DNA from: Melieria omissa
Taxonomy: Eukaryota > Arthropoda > Insecta > Diptera > Ulidiidae
DNA: 64,000 nt
Assembly (NCBI GenBank): GCA_963971225.1
Contig: OZ020270.1
Coordinates: 67,400,932-67,464,931, forward strand
Direction of reading: 5' to 3'
A program made the position numbers and the translations under genes. Under the pieces are notes generated by a model. The model searched no databases and was not told where the DNA came from. It saw only the letters and a program-made list of their open reading frames with translations. This document shows, piece by piece, positions 11,204-21,050 of the stretch (the first letter of the stretch is position 1; each line of letters opens with the position of its first letter).

Positions 11204-11990
11204 TTATTTCGTCCTTTTGACACAACGGCTGTATTCATCTTTCAAGTCATCTTGCTTCACACTCCAGCAGTATTCTGCAACCATGGCATGTAAACTCTTT
11301 CCCTTATATCTAGTTTCCATTTGAAGCATTTCCTGATGGAATTTCTTGCCATGTTGATCTGATAATTCTCCCATATTTGAAGGAAAAAACCCGATATGAT
11401 TATGGAACATATGAATTTTCAACGACATGAGTACGTTCATATCTGCGAATGCTGAAATCATTCGTTTTACTAATTCTTCATAATCTTTTGATTTGTGGTT
11501 GCCCAAGAAATTCTCTTTACCCTCTTTGAAACACAGCCATGCACTTCTCTCCTTCTGGCTTAGTTTGCTCTCAAATACTCTTTAAGTAAAGCGCGTATAT
11601 TTGGACAAATTTAAACACCTACAGATCTACATAAACACAAAATATGTTATTTTTACAAATTGAGATATAAGAGATATAATAAGATACATATAAGATGAAA
11701 GTTTTAATCAAAATACGATAAACAATTTACTTAATTTGTGTTTACCTTCTTTAATCTTCGCATCACTAATCCAATGGAAATTACTTCTTATGTACTGAAA
11801 ACCTTTACCAGCTTAGCCCAAAGCCTTAATTAAATTTTTCACGGCACCAAGCTCGAGATGAAAAGAGAGGAGAATTATTCTGTTTTTCGCAACCAGAGCT
11901 TCAGCAATAACATTTTCTATTCAACGCTTGTTAGATTTTCGATCAGAAATTTTTCTCAGGCTATTATAACCAATATTGTTGGACTAAGAT
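11204..11990 (-). pseudogene. Conserved arthropod repeat-associated gene of unknown function (FHNHIGFFPSNMGELSDQHG motif)
   Basis: The main exon (about 11600 down to 11204) reads NFLGNHKSKDYEELVKRM, MSLKIHMFHNHIGFFP, ELSDQHGKKFHQEM and LHAMVAEYCWSVK. An upstream block near 11790-11930 reads LLSFHLELGAVKNLIKALG and FHWISDAKIKEGK, probably a separate exon with an intron at about 11600-11750. I recall this protein type as common in arthropod and cnidarian genomes and repeat-associated, but I cannot name a function or domain. A stop in the upstream block suggests decay. It lies inside the long-inverted-repeat element, so it may be that element's own gene. Confidence 0.55.
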
Positions 11991-12014
11991 GAGTTTAATT
12001 CAATTTAAATTCGT

Positions 12015-12777
12015 TTTCCAAGTTCAAAATGCAACGTAAAGTTGACATTGACATGGCTTTGGGCAAAAGAATTGATTCCCTTTAATTTGATACTAATATT
12101 GTTGGACTAAGATGAGTTCAACTATTTAAATTCGTTTTCAAGGTGGGTGTTGCTGGCAACTTCAAGGCCTTGTAAAAACCAAACTAGAGGTGACCCAAAA
12201 AAACAAATTACATATTCGTAATCAGCGGCTCCGGAATTATAAGGAGCAGTTCAGAAACTGGGCGGGTTTTGTGAAGAGCTGAAATTGTTTGCACTGTGAA
12301 AAATTTTGGAATAATTTAAGTTTTTGAGTTGAAATAAACTTCAACCATTTTTTTCAGCTGAACCAATGGACTGATTAACATGAAATTTCACAATGTGTTG
12401 GTGCATGGTAAGGGTTTTATAATATATTTTTTTCAATTCTTTTTTTAGAAAAACTTCCAGGATACTTAAGCATACATTCTTAAAAGGACATTTTTATATC
12501 CTTTCGCCAGGATAATTACAACAAAATTATTTGATTTGAGTTGGAGACATAATTCTCTTTCTTTTGATACTAATATTGTTAGACCAGGATAAGTTCAACC
12601 ATTTAAATTAATTTTTTTAATTGGGGTGTAGCTTGTAATTTCAAGACCCTGAAAACCCCAAACTAGAGGTGACCCGAAAAAAATAATTACATATTCGTGT
12701 TCAGCGACTCCGAAAATATAAGGAACAGTTGAGAAACTCCGCGGGTTTTTTGAAAACCGCAAAATTGTTGTACTGTG
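12015..12777. repeat. Right arm of long inverted repeat (uninterrupted)
   Basis: Reverse complement of 2257-3745 without the TTAA insertion. Its TTAA at 12466-12469 is the undisturbed counterpart of the insertion site at 2555-2558. Just inside the arm (about 11965-12015), a short extra block of TTGGACTAAGATGAG and TTTAAATTCGTTTT is duplicated. Confidence 0.85.
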
Positions 12778-12844
12778 TTATTATTTTGAAATAATTATCT
12801 TTAAATCTATGTATTACTATTATTCGTAACAAATATTTTTTTCT

Positions 12845-13127
12845 GTTGCCTAATAACTATTATCAGCGAGTAATTTTTTTTACGTCAACGACAATGATTA
12901 TTTTGAGAGAAATATTTGCGTCATCGCATAACTGTTATGGAGAAAATTGTTTTTCCATTGCTCGGTAACGTTTAGTTTGTAAGAAATTCTTTTTACGTTT
13001 CTCGGTTACGTTTATTTTGTGAGAAATATTTTTTCGGTTGCCAGTAACTATTATGAAGTAGAAATATTTGTTTACGTTGAATGATAACTACTATTTTACA
13101 AAAATAGTTTTTACGTTGAATATACCG
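12845..13127. repeat. Degenerate tandem repeat, about 39-bp unit, 7-8 copies
   Basis: Successive units begin GTTGCCTAATAACTATTAT, GTCAACGACAATGATTA, GTCATCGCATAACTGTTA, ATTGCTCGGTAACGTTTA, GTTTCTCGGTTACGTTTA, GTTGCCAGTAACTATTA and GTTGAATGATAACTACTA. Each ends in an A/T-rich stretch such as AGAAATATTTTTTAC. It lies just outside the right arm of the long inverted repeat. Confidence 0.75.
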
Positions 13128-13362
13128 GTACACAAGAGAAAAAATGGAATATTGTATGTGACAGTGGCAGTGGCGCACGACTTACATAGGTCCTTCTGAA
13201 CGCTATTAAAAAAAACTTCATTTTAAAATTTTCACTGTTTTATTTCTTGTGTACAGTCACCAAATAAATTTTCACAAATATGAAAACGCAGACATTCCTA
13301 GACTGTTGAGAAGGAAAGCGAATTGGTTTTCTTGTAGTAGAGGGGCTACAAGAAACCATACA
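13128..13362. other. Short spacer with a weak inverted repeat
   Basis: TACACAAGAGA near 13130 and TTTCTTGTGTACA near 13242 form a weak inverted pair about 130 bp apart. This could be a very small TA-type element, but no target duplication is convincing. Nothing else is seen. Confidence 0.3.
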
Positions 13363-13923
13363 TACAGTCTGTCCAGTAGAAGCGTGATCGACCAGCGTGA
13401 TCGATCACTTAGAGTACCGTTATCAAAACAATTTGAATGCCCCTAAGTAGCCTCATCATTTTTGTAATACGCACTGCAAAAATTGTCACTTTCGTGAAAC
13501 AATTACAAAGTACACGGTGTTTTAACAAGATGAGTTCCATGTGAGAGGAGGCATTTGAAACCATATTACTTTGTTTACACCCTAGAGGGCCGTAAATGTC
13601 AAGTTTAGCTGCAGAAAAATATATGAGGAAGTCGAAATCATTCGTAACGGGTTGGACGAATCGGTATATGGAAGCAAAAAATTTCGACGATTTGGCTGGG
13701 CGGGACCTTGAAAAAAAGAACTCTCAAAAACAGGGCAAGAAAATCATTGATTTGTTTACGACGAAGCCGGGCTTATTGTTGCGTAAAGCTAAAGCAGTTT
13801 AAGAGAAAAGTGGTGTTCAAATATCAAAAGAGACGATTCGAGGTCGTTTAAGATCTAACGACGTTAAATACCGGAGCTCCTTAAAAAAACTGTTGCTCTC
13901 ATCATCATATAAATAGTAGTATA

Positions 13924-14504
13924 CCTTGTGACCGAAAAGTTTCCGGAAATTTTAAATAAACCGCAAAATTCTTAATCTTCATCAATATTTATTTTATCTC
14001 CTTCAAAATATGCTCCATTAGAAGCGATACACATATGCCAACGTTTCTTCCAATCATCAAAACATTTTTTATAGGCGCTTTCCGGTATGGCTTTGAGTTC
14101 CCTCTGCGAATTCTGTTTTACGTTTTCTTTTCGGTTTCGGCTCGTCTTTTCCTCTCCATTCCGATGATTGTTCTCTTGTTTGCATGTCGTACTCGTAGAC
14201 CCATGTCTCGTCACCAGTTATGATGCGTTCCATGAAAGTTGGATCGGAATTGGCACGATCAAGCACGTCCAAAGAGATCTGTTCACGGTACTCATTTTGA
14301 AGAAAATTCTCAACAAAATCGCAACACACTACTGAGGTGAACTGGTTTCAACAGCTGCCGTAAACAAACTGTCTGACAGATCGCGCTCATTTTTGGCATA
14401 GTAATTAAGGACAGTGCTACCAACCTACAGAAACTTAAAATATCGAAAAATATACAGCGCGCGAATTTTAAATGAGAATTTCCGGAAACTTTTCGGTCAC
14501 AAGG
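13924..14504 (-). mobile_element. Mariner-like deletion derivative, 581 bp
   Basis: Ends CCTTGTGACCGAAAAGTTTC and its inverse, flanked by TA (13922-13923, 14505-14506). It is inserted in the Tc1-like transposase gene and has lost the 5' part of its own transposase. Confidence 0.88.
13972..14329 (-). pseudogene. Mariner transposase fragment
   Basis: On the minus strand, 14329-14069 reads FMERIITGDETWVYEYDMQT, the first catalytic Asp block of mariner transposases. After a frameshift, 14214-13972 continues and ends with KKCFDDWKKRWHMCIASNGAYFEG, a typical mariner C-terminus. The N-terminal DNA-binding region and the second Asp block are deleted. Not functional. Confidence 0.8.
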
Positions 14505-15142
14505 TAAATCGATCTTGGTGTACCGCTAACAATCGATTGATCCAACGAACTGTTAAGGACCCAGTAAAGGTCCATGTTTGGGGCTGTTTCTCAGAAAAAG
14601 GATTTGGGCGACTTTTCGTTATAACCACCAACTTGAACGCGGTTTTGATGAACAAAATTTATGAAAAAGCTTTATTACCATCAGCTGCGAAGAAGTTCAG
14701 GAGAAGAGGACTCTCTTGGATTATACAAGAAGACGACGACCCCAAACATCGCAGCCGAATGTGTGCTGAGTGGAAACAGCAAAATGGGGTAGAAGTGTTA
14801 GATTGGCCCTCACACTCACCTGATGCCAACCCGATAGAAAATGTGTACGGAATACTAAAGCAGAAACTCAGAGGAAAAACTATACAGCAAAATCATTATC
14901 GAGACAAATTCGACTGATTTGGAGTCGATTGCCTCGGCAACTTGCTCAGAACTTAGCGCAAAGTATGGGACGGAGGTTTGATGCCATAATAGCGAATGGC
15001 GGCGACTATACCTGTTATCAAAAATATTGAGTAGAATGAATATTATAAACGCATAAAATGCAGTTTATTTGAAACGAATCGGACAAGTAGTTTCCAAGTT
15101 ACGCCGATCACGCTTCTGCTGGACAGACTGTACGTACTGTGA

Positions 15143-15357
15143 GCGTCAAAAGAAAGTGTACACGGTTGTTTTCTGTGCTTTTAATTTTATTTCAGTCTTT
15201 TACATAACGATTTAGTTCCTCATTTAACTTTTTTTAAATGTACCATTAGCCTCTTTCTATTTAAGAAAAAAGTTACATTAAAAATATTATTATAAAAAAA
15301 AATCTACAGCAAAAACATAAAATACTCCATTTTCATAGCGTCAAAAGAAAGTATACA
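15143..15357. repeat. Left IR/DR transposase-binding repeats of the intact Tc1 element
   Basis: Direct repeats GCGTCAAAAGAAAGTGTACA (15143-15162) and GCGTCAAAAGAAAGTATACA (15338-15357). By analogy with IR/DR transposons these are transposase-binding sites. The mirror pair is at 16585-16604 and 16779-16798. Confidence 0.85.
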
Positions 15358-15386
15358 GTGGAAAGGAATTTATGAAAAATGGTATT

Positions 15387-16439
15387 TCAATATTTTGTTT
15401 GCTTTCCTTTCGCTTTGATTACAGTCTGCAATCTTCTTGGCATTGACTCCACCAATTTTGCGGTAATTTCGGATGCAATTTTTTTCCATTCCTCCAACAA
15501 AGCCACTTGTAGAGAGTCCTTGCCACTTATTGTCCTTTTTCTAATTTGTCGGTCTAGATGTTCCCACAAATGCTCAATGGGATTGAGGTCCGGTGACTGG
15601 GGGGGATGATCCAGTTGTTTGGGTGTGTGATAAAGCAGCCATTCTTTCACTATTTTTGCTGTGTGCTTGGAATCGTTATCTTGTTGAAACACCCAAGTTC
15701 GATCCAAACACAGCTTTTCGACGCTAGGTGGCAAATTATGTTTTAAAATATTGAGGTAGTCAATTTTTTTCATAGTGCTCTCTATGAAAACCAAATTACC
15801 CACTCCACTCGCCGACATACATCCCCACACCATCACCGAACCCCCACCATGCTTTACTGTGGATATTATATTCTGTTCGGAAAATTCCATATTGCTGCAT
15901 CTCCATATTCGAGCTGGTTTTTTCACGCCAAAAATTTCAAACTTGCTCTCGTCGCTAAAAAGTACATTGTTCCAGAAGGTATTATCTTTATTTTGATACT
16001 TTTTCGCAAAATCAAGACGTGGCTTTTGATTTTTCTTTGATATGTATGGCTTTGCTCTTGGAACTCTTCCATGCAGACCCTTTGCATGTAGTGCTCGACG
16101 AACTGTGCTGGCGCTAAATTTGATGCCTGATGTGTTTGAAATGTCTTCTGAGATTTTAACCGCACTTTCTGTTGGATTTTTCTTTACCCTTCGTACAATT
16201 GACCGAATTTCACACTCAGTTAGTATCTTTGGCCTACCAGACTTTGCGCGATTTTCAACATTTCCCAACTGTTCATATTTATCAATAATTTTTTTTAGTG
16301 TATTGTGGCTTCTGTCAATCATATAACCAATTTCACGTAATGTTTTTCTCTCGGCACGCAATTTCAGCACGAGCTTTCGAATATCAAGAGATGTTTGTTT
16401 ACCCATCTTCGAAAAAAGTTGATTGTAAATAACGACCAA
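15387..16439 (-). CDS. Tc1-family DD34E transposase, intact
   Basis: 350 codons, the normal size for Tc1 transposases. A cut-and-paste enzyme acting on its own ends in the nucleus. Two helix-turn-helix domains occupy about residues 12-120 (LREIGYMIDRSHNTLKKII, then SGRPKIL and a VRRALHAKG helix). Catalytic blocks in order are VLFSDESKFEIFG (first Asp), GGGSVMVWGCMSASG, VFQQDNDSKHTAKIVKEWL (second Asp) and PPQSPDLNPIEHLWEHL (Glu). A second Met at residue 12 (MGKQTSLDIRKL) is the more likely start, since it matches the usual N-terminus. No stop or frameshift. It is the only complete transposase in the window. Confidence 0.93.
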   Translation of the reverse strand: MVVIYNQLFSKMGKQTSLDIRKLVLKLRAERKTLREIGYMIDRSHNTLKKIIDKYEQLGNVENRAKSGRPKILTECEIRSIVRRVKKNPTESAVKISEDISNTSGIKFSASTVRRALHAKGLHGRVPRAKPYISKKNQKPRLDFAKKYQNKDNTFWNNVLFSDESKFEIFGVKKPARIWRCSNMEFSEQNIISTVKHGGGSVMVWGCMSASGVGNLVFIESTMKKIDYLNILKHNLPPSVEKLCLDRTWVFQQDNDSKHTAKIVKEWLLYHTPKQLDHPPQSPDLNPIEHLWEHLDRQIRKRTISGKDSLQVALLEEWKKIASEITAKLVESMPRRLQTVIKAKGKQTKY

Positions 16440-16584
16440 AATCCTTTTGTATTGATCACGACTAAATCACAAACCATACTAATCAATTTAGTTATATTGT
16501 CTAAGCTGCGATACTAAAACAAATGACAAAGGATAACGGTACATTTTATTCGTGGAAAATAACCAAAATAATTGCTTGCCCGAC

Positions 16585-16798
16585 TATACACTTTCTTTTG
16601 ACGCTATGAATATGGAGTATTTTTAGTTTTTCCTGTAGATTTTTTGTTATGATAATATTTTTGATATAGCTTTCTTTTTAAATGGGAAGAGGTCAATGGA
16701 TGATTTAAAAAAAATGTTTAACGTTGAACTAAATCGTTTGTAAAAGACTGAAATAAAATTGAAAACACAGTAAACTGTGTACACTTTCTTTTGACGCT
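16585..16798. repeat. Right IR/DR repeats of the intact Tc1 element
   Basis: Inverted copies of the left pair: TATACACTTTCTTTTGACGC at 16585 and TGTACACTTTCTTTTGACGC at 16779. Outer and inner copies differ at the same position on both sides (G versus A within GTNTACA). Confidence 0.85.
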
Positions 16799-16805
16799 CA
16801 CAGTA

Positions 16806-17213
16806 TACAAGGAGATGGCGGCGATGGGTAAGTGGTGGCTGCCCAGAAATAAATGCAGAATTTGGCTTGACCAACTAAAAATGTAAACAAAAAGCAGCTG
16901 TTGCATTTAACTCGGTTTTGGTGGAAACGCTTGACAATTCTCAAGCTTAACAGAGCCCTTAAATGCATTTAAGCGCTCGGTGGAAATAGGCTATTACTGT
17001 TGGTGCTTCTGCTACTGTTAGTGTTTTCGTTGCTGTTGGCGTCACTGTTACTGATGGCGTTGCTGTTGTTGTAAGCATTTTGGTTGCCGTCGCTGTCGGG
17101 GTAGCCGTAGACGTAATTCCTCCTTCGTTTGATTAAAGACTCTCCTGAGGCTTCGGTATTATATTGATTTTATATGTTCTTAATTTGTTGTTGAAATATA
17201 TGTATATATAGTA
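16806..17213. other. Spacer with degenerate trinucleotide tract
   Basis: 16980-17115 is a degenerate run of GTT/GCT/GTC-type triplets (ACTGTTGGTGCTTCTGCTAC and so on), a decayed microsatellite. The rest holds nothing recognisable. Confidence 0.5.
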
Positions 17214-18430
17214 GGGCGGGTCAAATTGTATGGAACGATTTTTTTGATGAAGCGTATAGCAAAAACGTAATCTATAGGTGATTCTGAGAAATTTTGCTCA
17301 AGAGACCAAAGCTCTAAGTCGGATTTGGAGCCCCCCAAAATTTAAAAATAAATTGAATTAAAAATGTAAAAATAGTGTTTTTTTGTTGAAACCTTGAAAA
17401 TGTTGATTTTTTCAGATCGATTTTCCTACAAAAAGGAGTTCGAAAACAAAAAAATTGATCGTAATAAAAGTTATTGGAAATTATCTGAACTTTCATAATC
17501 TGCAAAAAAAAATTATCGGAAAAAATCGAAGAAAATTCGGAATTTATTAGTTAAAAGTTCATTTTAGGCTATTTTTCGACAAAAAATTCCTAATATGTCT
17601 ACTAAAAATAAAAAAATTCTAAAAAAATTCAGATTCTGAAAGGTGATAAAAATACCTTTCAAACAAGCCCAGATTAAGAAAACTACTATAACTCTATCCG
17701 ATTTTATGACGAATTTAATTAAATTATTCTATGTATACAGTGGACCCTCGGTTAACGAACGCTCCGCATAACGAACACTTTTTTTTGGGAAAAAAAGTTT
17801 CTCTTAACGAACGAAGTTTCGCATATCGACCAACGAAAAAGGGGGAAACTTTAATTACATGTAAAATTTTGTCTGTGCTAAGCAACGAAACAGGGGAAAC
17901 CCCGAATACACATTAAAGTGCTGTCTGTGTTTAGCTTTTGTTTCATAATTGTGCATTTTGTTTTATTTTTGTGCATAATTGCCTGTGTTCGTAAAATGTC
18001 CGTCCAATATATATTCAGTTCCTTAAAAATTGTATACGTTTCATTTAACATTTTTCAATAAAAGCTGAACTTTAAATGGTGTATTTTTTCAGTTCTTTTG
18101 ATGCATTTTATGTTACATTCTTTCAAAAAGAGTTCAAATTGAAACATATTAGAGTGTATTTTTTTCGACCTGGAACGCATTAATTCATTTTACATTGATT
18201 TATATGGGAATAATGGTTTTGCTTAACGAACGTTTCGCATAACGAACAAGATGCTGGAACCAATTGTGTACGTTAACCGAGGGTCCACTGTATATTGAAA
18301 AATATCTATTTTGAAATTTTCGGGGGCTTCAAATCCGACTTAGAGCTATGGTCTCTTGAGCAAAATTTCTCAGAATCACCTATAGATTACGTTTTTGCTA
18401 TACGCTTCATAAAAAAAAATTAACCCGCCC
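17214..18430. mobile_element. TA-target MITE with about 130-bp inverted repeats
   Basis: Starts GGGCGGGTCAAATTGTATGG and ends AATTAACCCGCCC, flanked by TA (17212-17213, 18431-18432). The arms share AGCGTATAGCAAAAACGTAA, ATTCTGAGAAATTTTGCTCA and CTAAGTCGGATTTG. No coding capacity. A second TA element is nested at 17738-18290; without it the element is about 660 bp. Confidence 0.88.
17738..18290. mobile_element. Pogo/Tigger-like MITE, 553 bp
   Basis: Ends CAGTGGACCCTCGGTTAACG and, inverted, CGTTAACCGAGGGTCCACTG, flanked by TA (17736-17737, 18291-18292). The CAGTGGACCCTCGGTTAACG start resembles Tigger/pogo ends. Internal CGCATAACGAAC repeats lie near each end. Non-coding. Confidence 0.85.
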
Positions 18431-18586
18431 TAATATATAGCCATTAACAAAACGATAACTGCCAAAATTAATGTAAGGGCTAAAGAATTGTATATTGTGT
18501 GTTGTTTCTTATGGAATTTTAATTCTGTAATTTCTTCGATAGTTGCAACTTGTTGTATAACAATTTCATCAAACGTTGGCTGTAAG

Positions 18587-21042
18587 CAAAGAATATGAAG
18601 TAATATAGAACGCGCATGTGGGCACAAAAGTGTTTTCGGTTGCTATGATGCGAGCGGGAAGAGCGAAGCGTTGGCATTTGAGAATGTTAAGTTCATAACA
18701 TTTTCTGTTAGATTTTCGTAGAACAACAGCAAAAAGCAATGTTATTGTTCGCAACGACTTCACTCGTGTACATTGAAATGGTTGTGTTGCAGCGTAGTGT
18801 TCGCTCAATCATTTTTTGCATGTATGTTTCTTGATCTTGTTTGCCGAATCGCAAGCAAAGAGCAAACAACGAACCAAAGCATCGTCATCATCGTTTCAAC
18901 GAAGATGACTCGGGATTCGCTAATGTTTTTGTTGTTGTCGATTATTGTGTGTATGCTTGTTTGTGTTGCCGTTTTGCTGCCCAAATTGCTATCATATTTC
19001 TATCAATCGAATCTTTGTGCTGTATGGCTTTTTGATGGCCAACGCTTTGATTGATTTTAAAATTTGGTGGTTGATCCCAATTTAAAATGATTACAAATAT
19101 TTTTACGTGGCGAGTTCGAAATAAAATTATTAGTTTATATTTTCACATGGTTGATTACAAGTTTGAGAATATGGGAAAACTACGAAAAAAAATTAATTGA
19201 TGGCTATATTGACTTCAAAATCCATAAAAACACTTGAAATCAAAAATAATTAGATACGGGTTTTAATTTTTTTTAAATCGAAATCTAACGGACAAACCAA
19301 GGGTTAAAAGATTGTATAAACAAGCATAATTTAATAGGCCTATTGACTTTCATGATGTCGAAAGCACTACTAAAGCACTAAATAAAGAAATAAATAATAA
19401 GACAAGTATTTTGTCATATGAAAAATGTGATTTAGGAATGCCTACGTTTAAAAATAGTATAAATGTTCTACACCTGAATTGTTCCATGGCGAATGATGTC
19501 ACCATAAATTTACAATATAAGATTTTTCTTATTTTAGTTCTTTTAACCCTTATGTGTGTGATGGGGTACCCGGGTACCCAAATCACTTTTATATCGAAAT
19601 TTTATACACTTCCGGATAACCTAGAAAGATGAATCTTCATGACAACTCCCAAAATGGTATTCTGTCTTCATTTTCGGGTGTTTAATTCCATTTATTTTAT
19701 TTTGGAGGGTGTGGCGCAACATTTTACTTTTTACACCCTTACCCGTGTGCTGGGGTACTCGGGTACCCCAATACATTTTATATGGAGTTGCATAGATTTT
19801 TCCTGTAAGTAAAACTTTGTAAAGTTAATAATTTGTTATAAAACAATTTTATCAACGAGAACAATCACTCAATCGATTTTGAGGAAATTAAAAAAATGAT
19901 TTTGGTTATATAAATTCTGAGATGGTCAGTTTCTATGCAACCCGCAGGCTCGGCGTCAGAGGCTTCTATTGGCTTGAGAGGCTTCGGAAATGGAAAATTC
20001 TTCATCACTTTTACTTTCGTACATTATTTCTTGAATTTCGGTTGAGATAAATCTTTCACAACGAGCTCTTGCTGAATAAGAACTAATTTCAGAAGTTGCT
20101 CAGATCTTTCACAATGGAATTGAAACTAATTACTAATGATTAATTAATTTGTTACAAAGTTCAAATGTAAAAAATTTCCGCGAGGAATGACCTTCCATTG
20201 AAATTTACAGCAGCGTATGAATGGTATTCCCCTTTTTATGAAAGCGGGATCCGAAATTGCACAAAAATTCATTACTAGAAATTAAAAAACAAGTTTGGAA
20301 GACATTTTTTGTAACAAGGGAAATCCCAAAATGTACTTTTATATTACTGAGATCTTTAAAACTAAGCAAAAACAGTAAAATTTCTTACAGTGCGAACAAA
20401 AAGTGAGAAATTTTCATACAATTTGTACTGGGGTACCCGGGTACCCCATCACACGGGCAAGGGTGTTTTTTTCAGCACACACACTAGGGTTAAGTAAGGG
20501 CTAATAAAAACGTCTTCCTTTCTTTCCAATTTCCCTTTTTAATTGTCTTTTGTGATTACTTTTTATTTATTTTTTATTGCCTGTAGCGATCATATAGGTC
20601 ACCACGCCAGCCATATTTTATTTTCTTTTCTATGATTATGCGCACACTACAGTCGGCAGTGAATTCAGAAGCAATATGGAACGCCGTGCAGGCTTATAGA
20701 AGAAGAACAAAAGCCAGCCGCCAGAAAATATAAATCGTTTTACAATTTCAGCACTTCGTCAGCGCAACAACAACAACAACAGCACATCGTCCTCATCTCC
20801 CAATCATCCCACGCCGCAGCAGTGTGCTAACGCAGACTCGCTGCAGTGAGCGCAACCAAAAGCAAGCCTTCGTATGTTTATTTTCTTTGCTTCTACTCAC
20901 ATGTTACGCCGAAGTTACAGAGATTTCTGCTGTTAGTAACAGAGAGTTCTGCTGTTAGTAACAGAGGGTACTACCAGCAGTACCCGCCATACAACGCGTT
21001 TGCTTGTATGAGATGCGCGTTCTATATTACTTCATATTCTTT
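18587..21042 (+). mobile_element. Non-autonomous P-superfamily derivative, copy 2
   Basis: Same termini as 3812-10745 (CAAAGAATATGAAGTAATAT / ATATTACTTCATATTCTTT), flanked by the 8-bp duplication GCTGTAAG (18579-18586, 21043-21050). About 19440-19555 aligns with the 3' end of the transposase gene (compare 10040-10110, around CCTGAATTGTTCCATGG); the rest of that gene is deleted. A TTAA element interrupts it at 19547-20489. 20640-20850 contains a block shared with copy 3. Confidence 0.88.
19547..20489. mobile_element. TTAA-target MITE with GGGTACCC palindromes, 943 bp
   Basis: Ends CCCTTATGTGTGTG and, inverted, CACACACTAGGG, flanked by TTAA (19543-19546, 20490-20493). Palindromes of the type GGGGTACCCGGGTACCCC occur near 19562, 19753 (GGGGTACTCGGGTACCCC) and 20430. 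It sits in the transposase remnant of the P derivative. Non-coding. Confidence 0.85.
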
Positions 21043-21050
21043 GCTGTAAG

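Larger units (their letters stand above)
2257..12777. mobile_element. Long-terminal-inverted-repeat element carrying a gene of unknown function; host of nested P element
   Basis: Both ends begin CACAGTACAAC and then match as inverted repeats for roughly 750 bp, once the insertion at 2559-3284 is removed from the left arm. Between the arms lie the P-superfamily element 3812-10745 and a conserved minus-strand gene (11204-11990) with a short inverted partner (10945-11165). Subtracting nested elements leaves about 2.9 kb. I see no convincing target duplication outside the arms. The family is unassigned: long arms recall Foldback or Galileo-type elements, but no transposase belonging to this outer element is recognised. 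Confidence 0.7.
13596..14999 (+). pseudogene. Tc1-like (DD34D/E) transposase, split by a mariner
   Basis: The N-terminal part (13596-13910) has helix-turn-helix features, KSFVTGWTNRYMEAKNFDDL and then a QISKETIRGRL helix, with a stop at about 13800. After the mariner, 14500-14916 continues with VKVHVWGCFSEKGFG, IIQEDDDPKHRSRMC (second catalytic Asp) and DWPSHSPDANPIENVYGIL (third acidic region). The first catalytic Asp region is not found, so part of the middle is deleted. Later codons to about 14999 are frameshifted. Confidence 0.75.
13365..15130 (+). mobile_element. Tc1-like element, broken, with nested mariner
   Basis: Ends CAGTCTGTCCAGTAGAAGCG and, inverted, CGCTTCTGCTGGACAGACTG, flanked by TA (13363-13364, 15131-15132). 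It encodes a decayed Tc1-type transposase on the plus strand. A 581-bp mariner (13924-14504) splits that gene. Only six bases (TACGTA) separate the right end from the next Tc1 element at 15137. Confidence 0.88.
15137..16803 (-). mobile_element. Complete Tc1-type transposon with IR/DR ends and intact transposase, 1667 bp
   Basis: Ends CTGTGAGCGTCAAAAG and its inverse, flanked by TA (15135-15136, 16804-16805). Each end carries the motif GCGTCAAAAGAAAGTNTACA twice, about 195 bp apart: 15143 and 15338 on the left, 16585 and 16779 inverted on the right. This is the IR/DR layout known for Sleeping Beauty and Minos-like relatives. The transposase gene is uninterrupted. Length, structure and open frame fit a recent, possibly autonomous copy. 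Confidence 0.93.

Noticed and set aside
2257..12777. Polinton/Maverick virus-like transposon
   Set aside because: Long inverted repeats fit, but there is no polymerase B, retroviral-type integrase, ATPase or capsid gene inside.
12845..13127. CRISPR-like array
   Set aside because: Units are diverged, contiguous and AT-rich, without constant repeats and unique spacers, in an insect-type context.
13128..13256. Tiny MITE bounded by TACACAAGA
   Set aside because: Inverted match of only about 10 bp and no target duplication.
16980..17115. Coding repeat (poly-Val/Ala) or functional microsatellite
   Set aside because: Triplets are degenerate and no long frame spans them.
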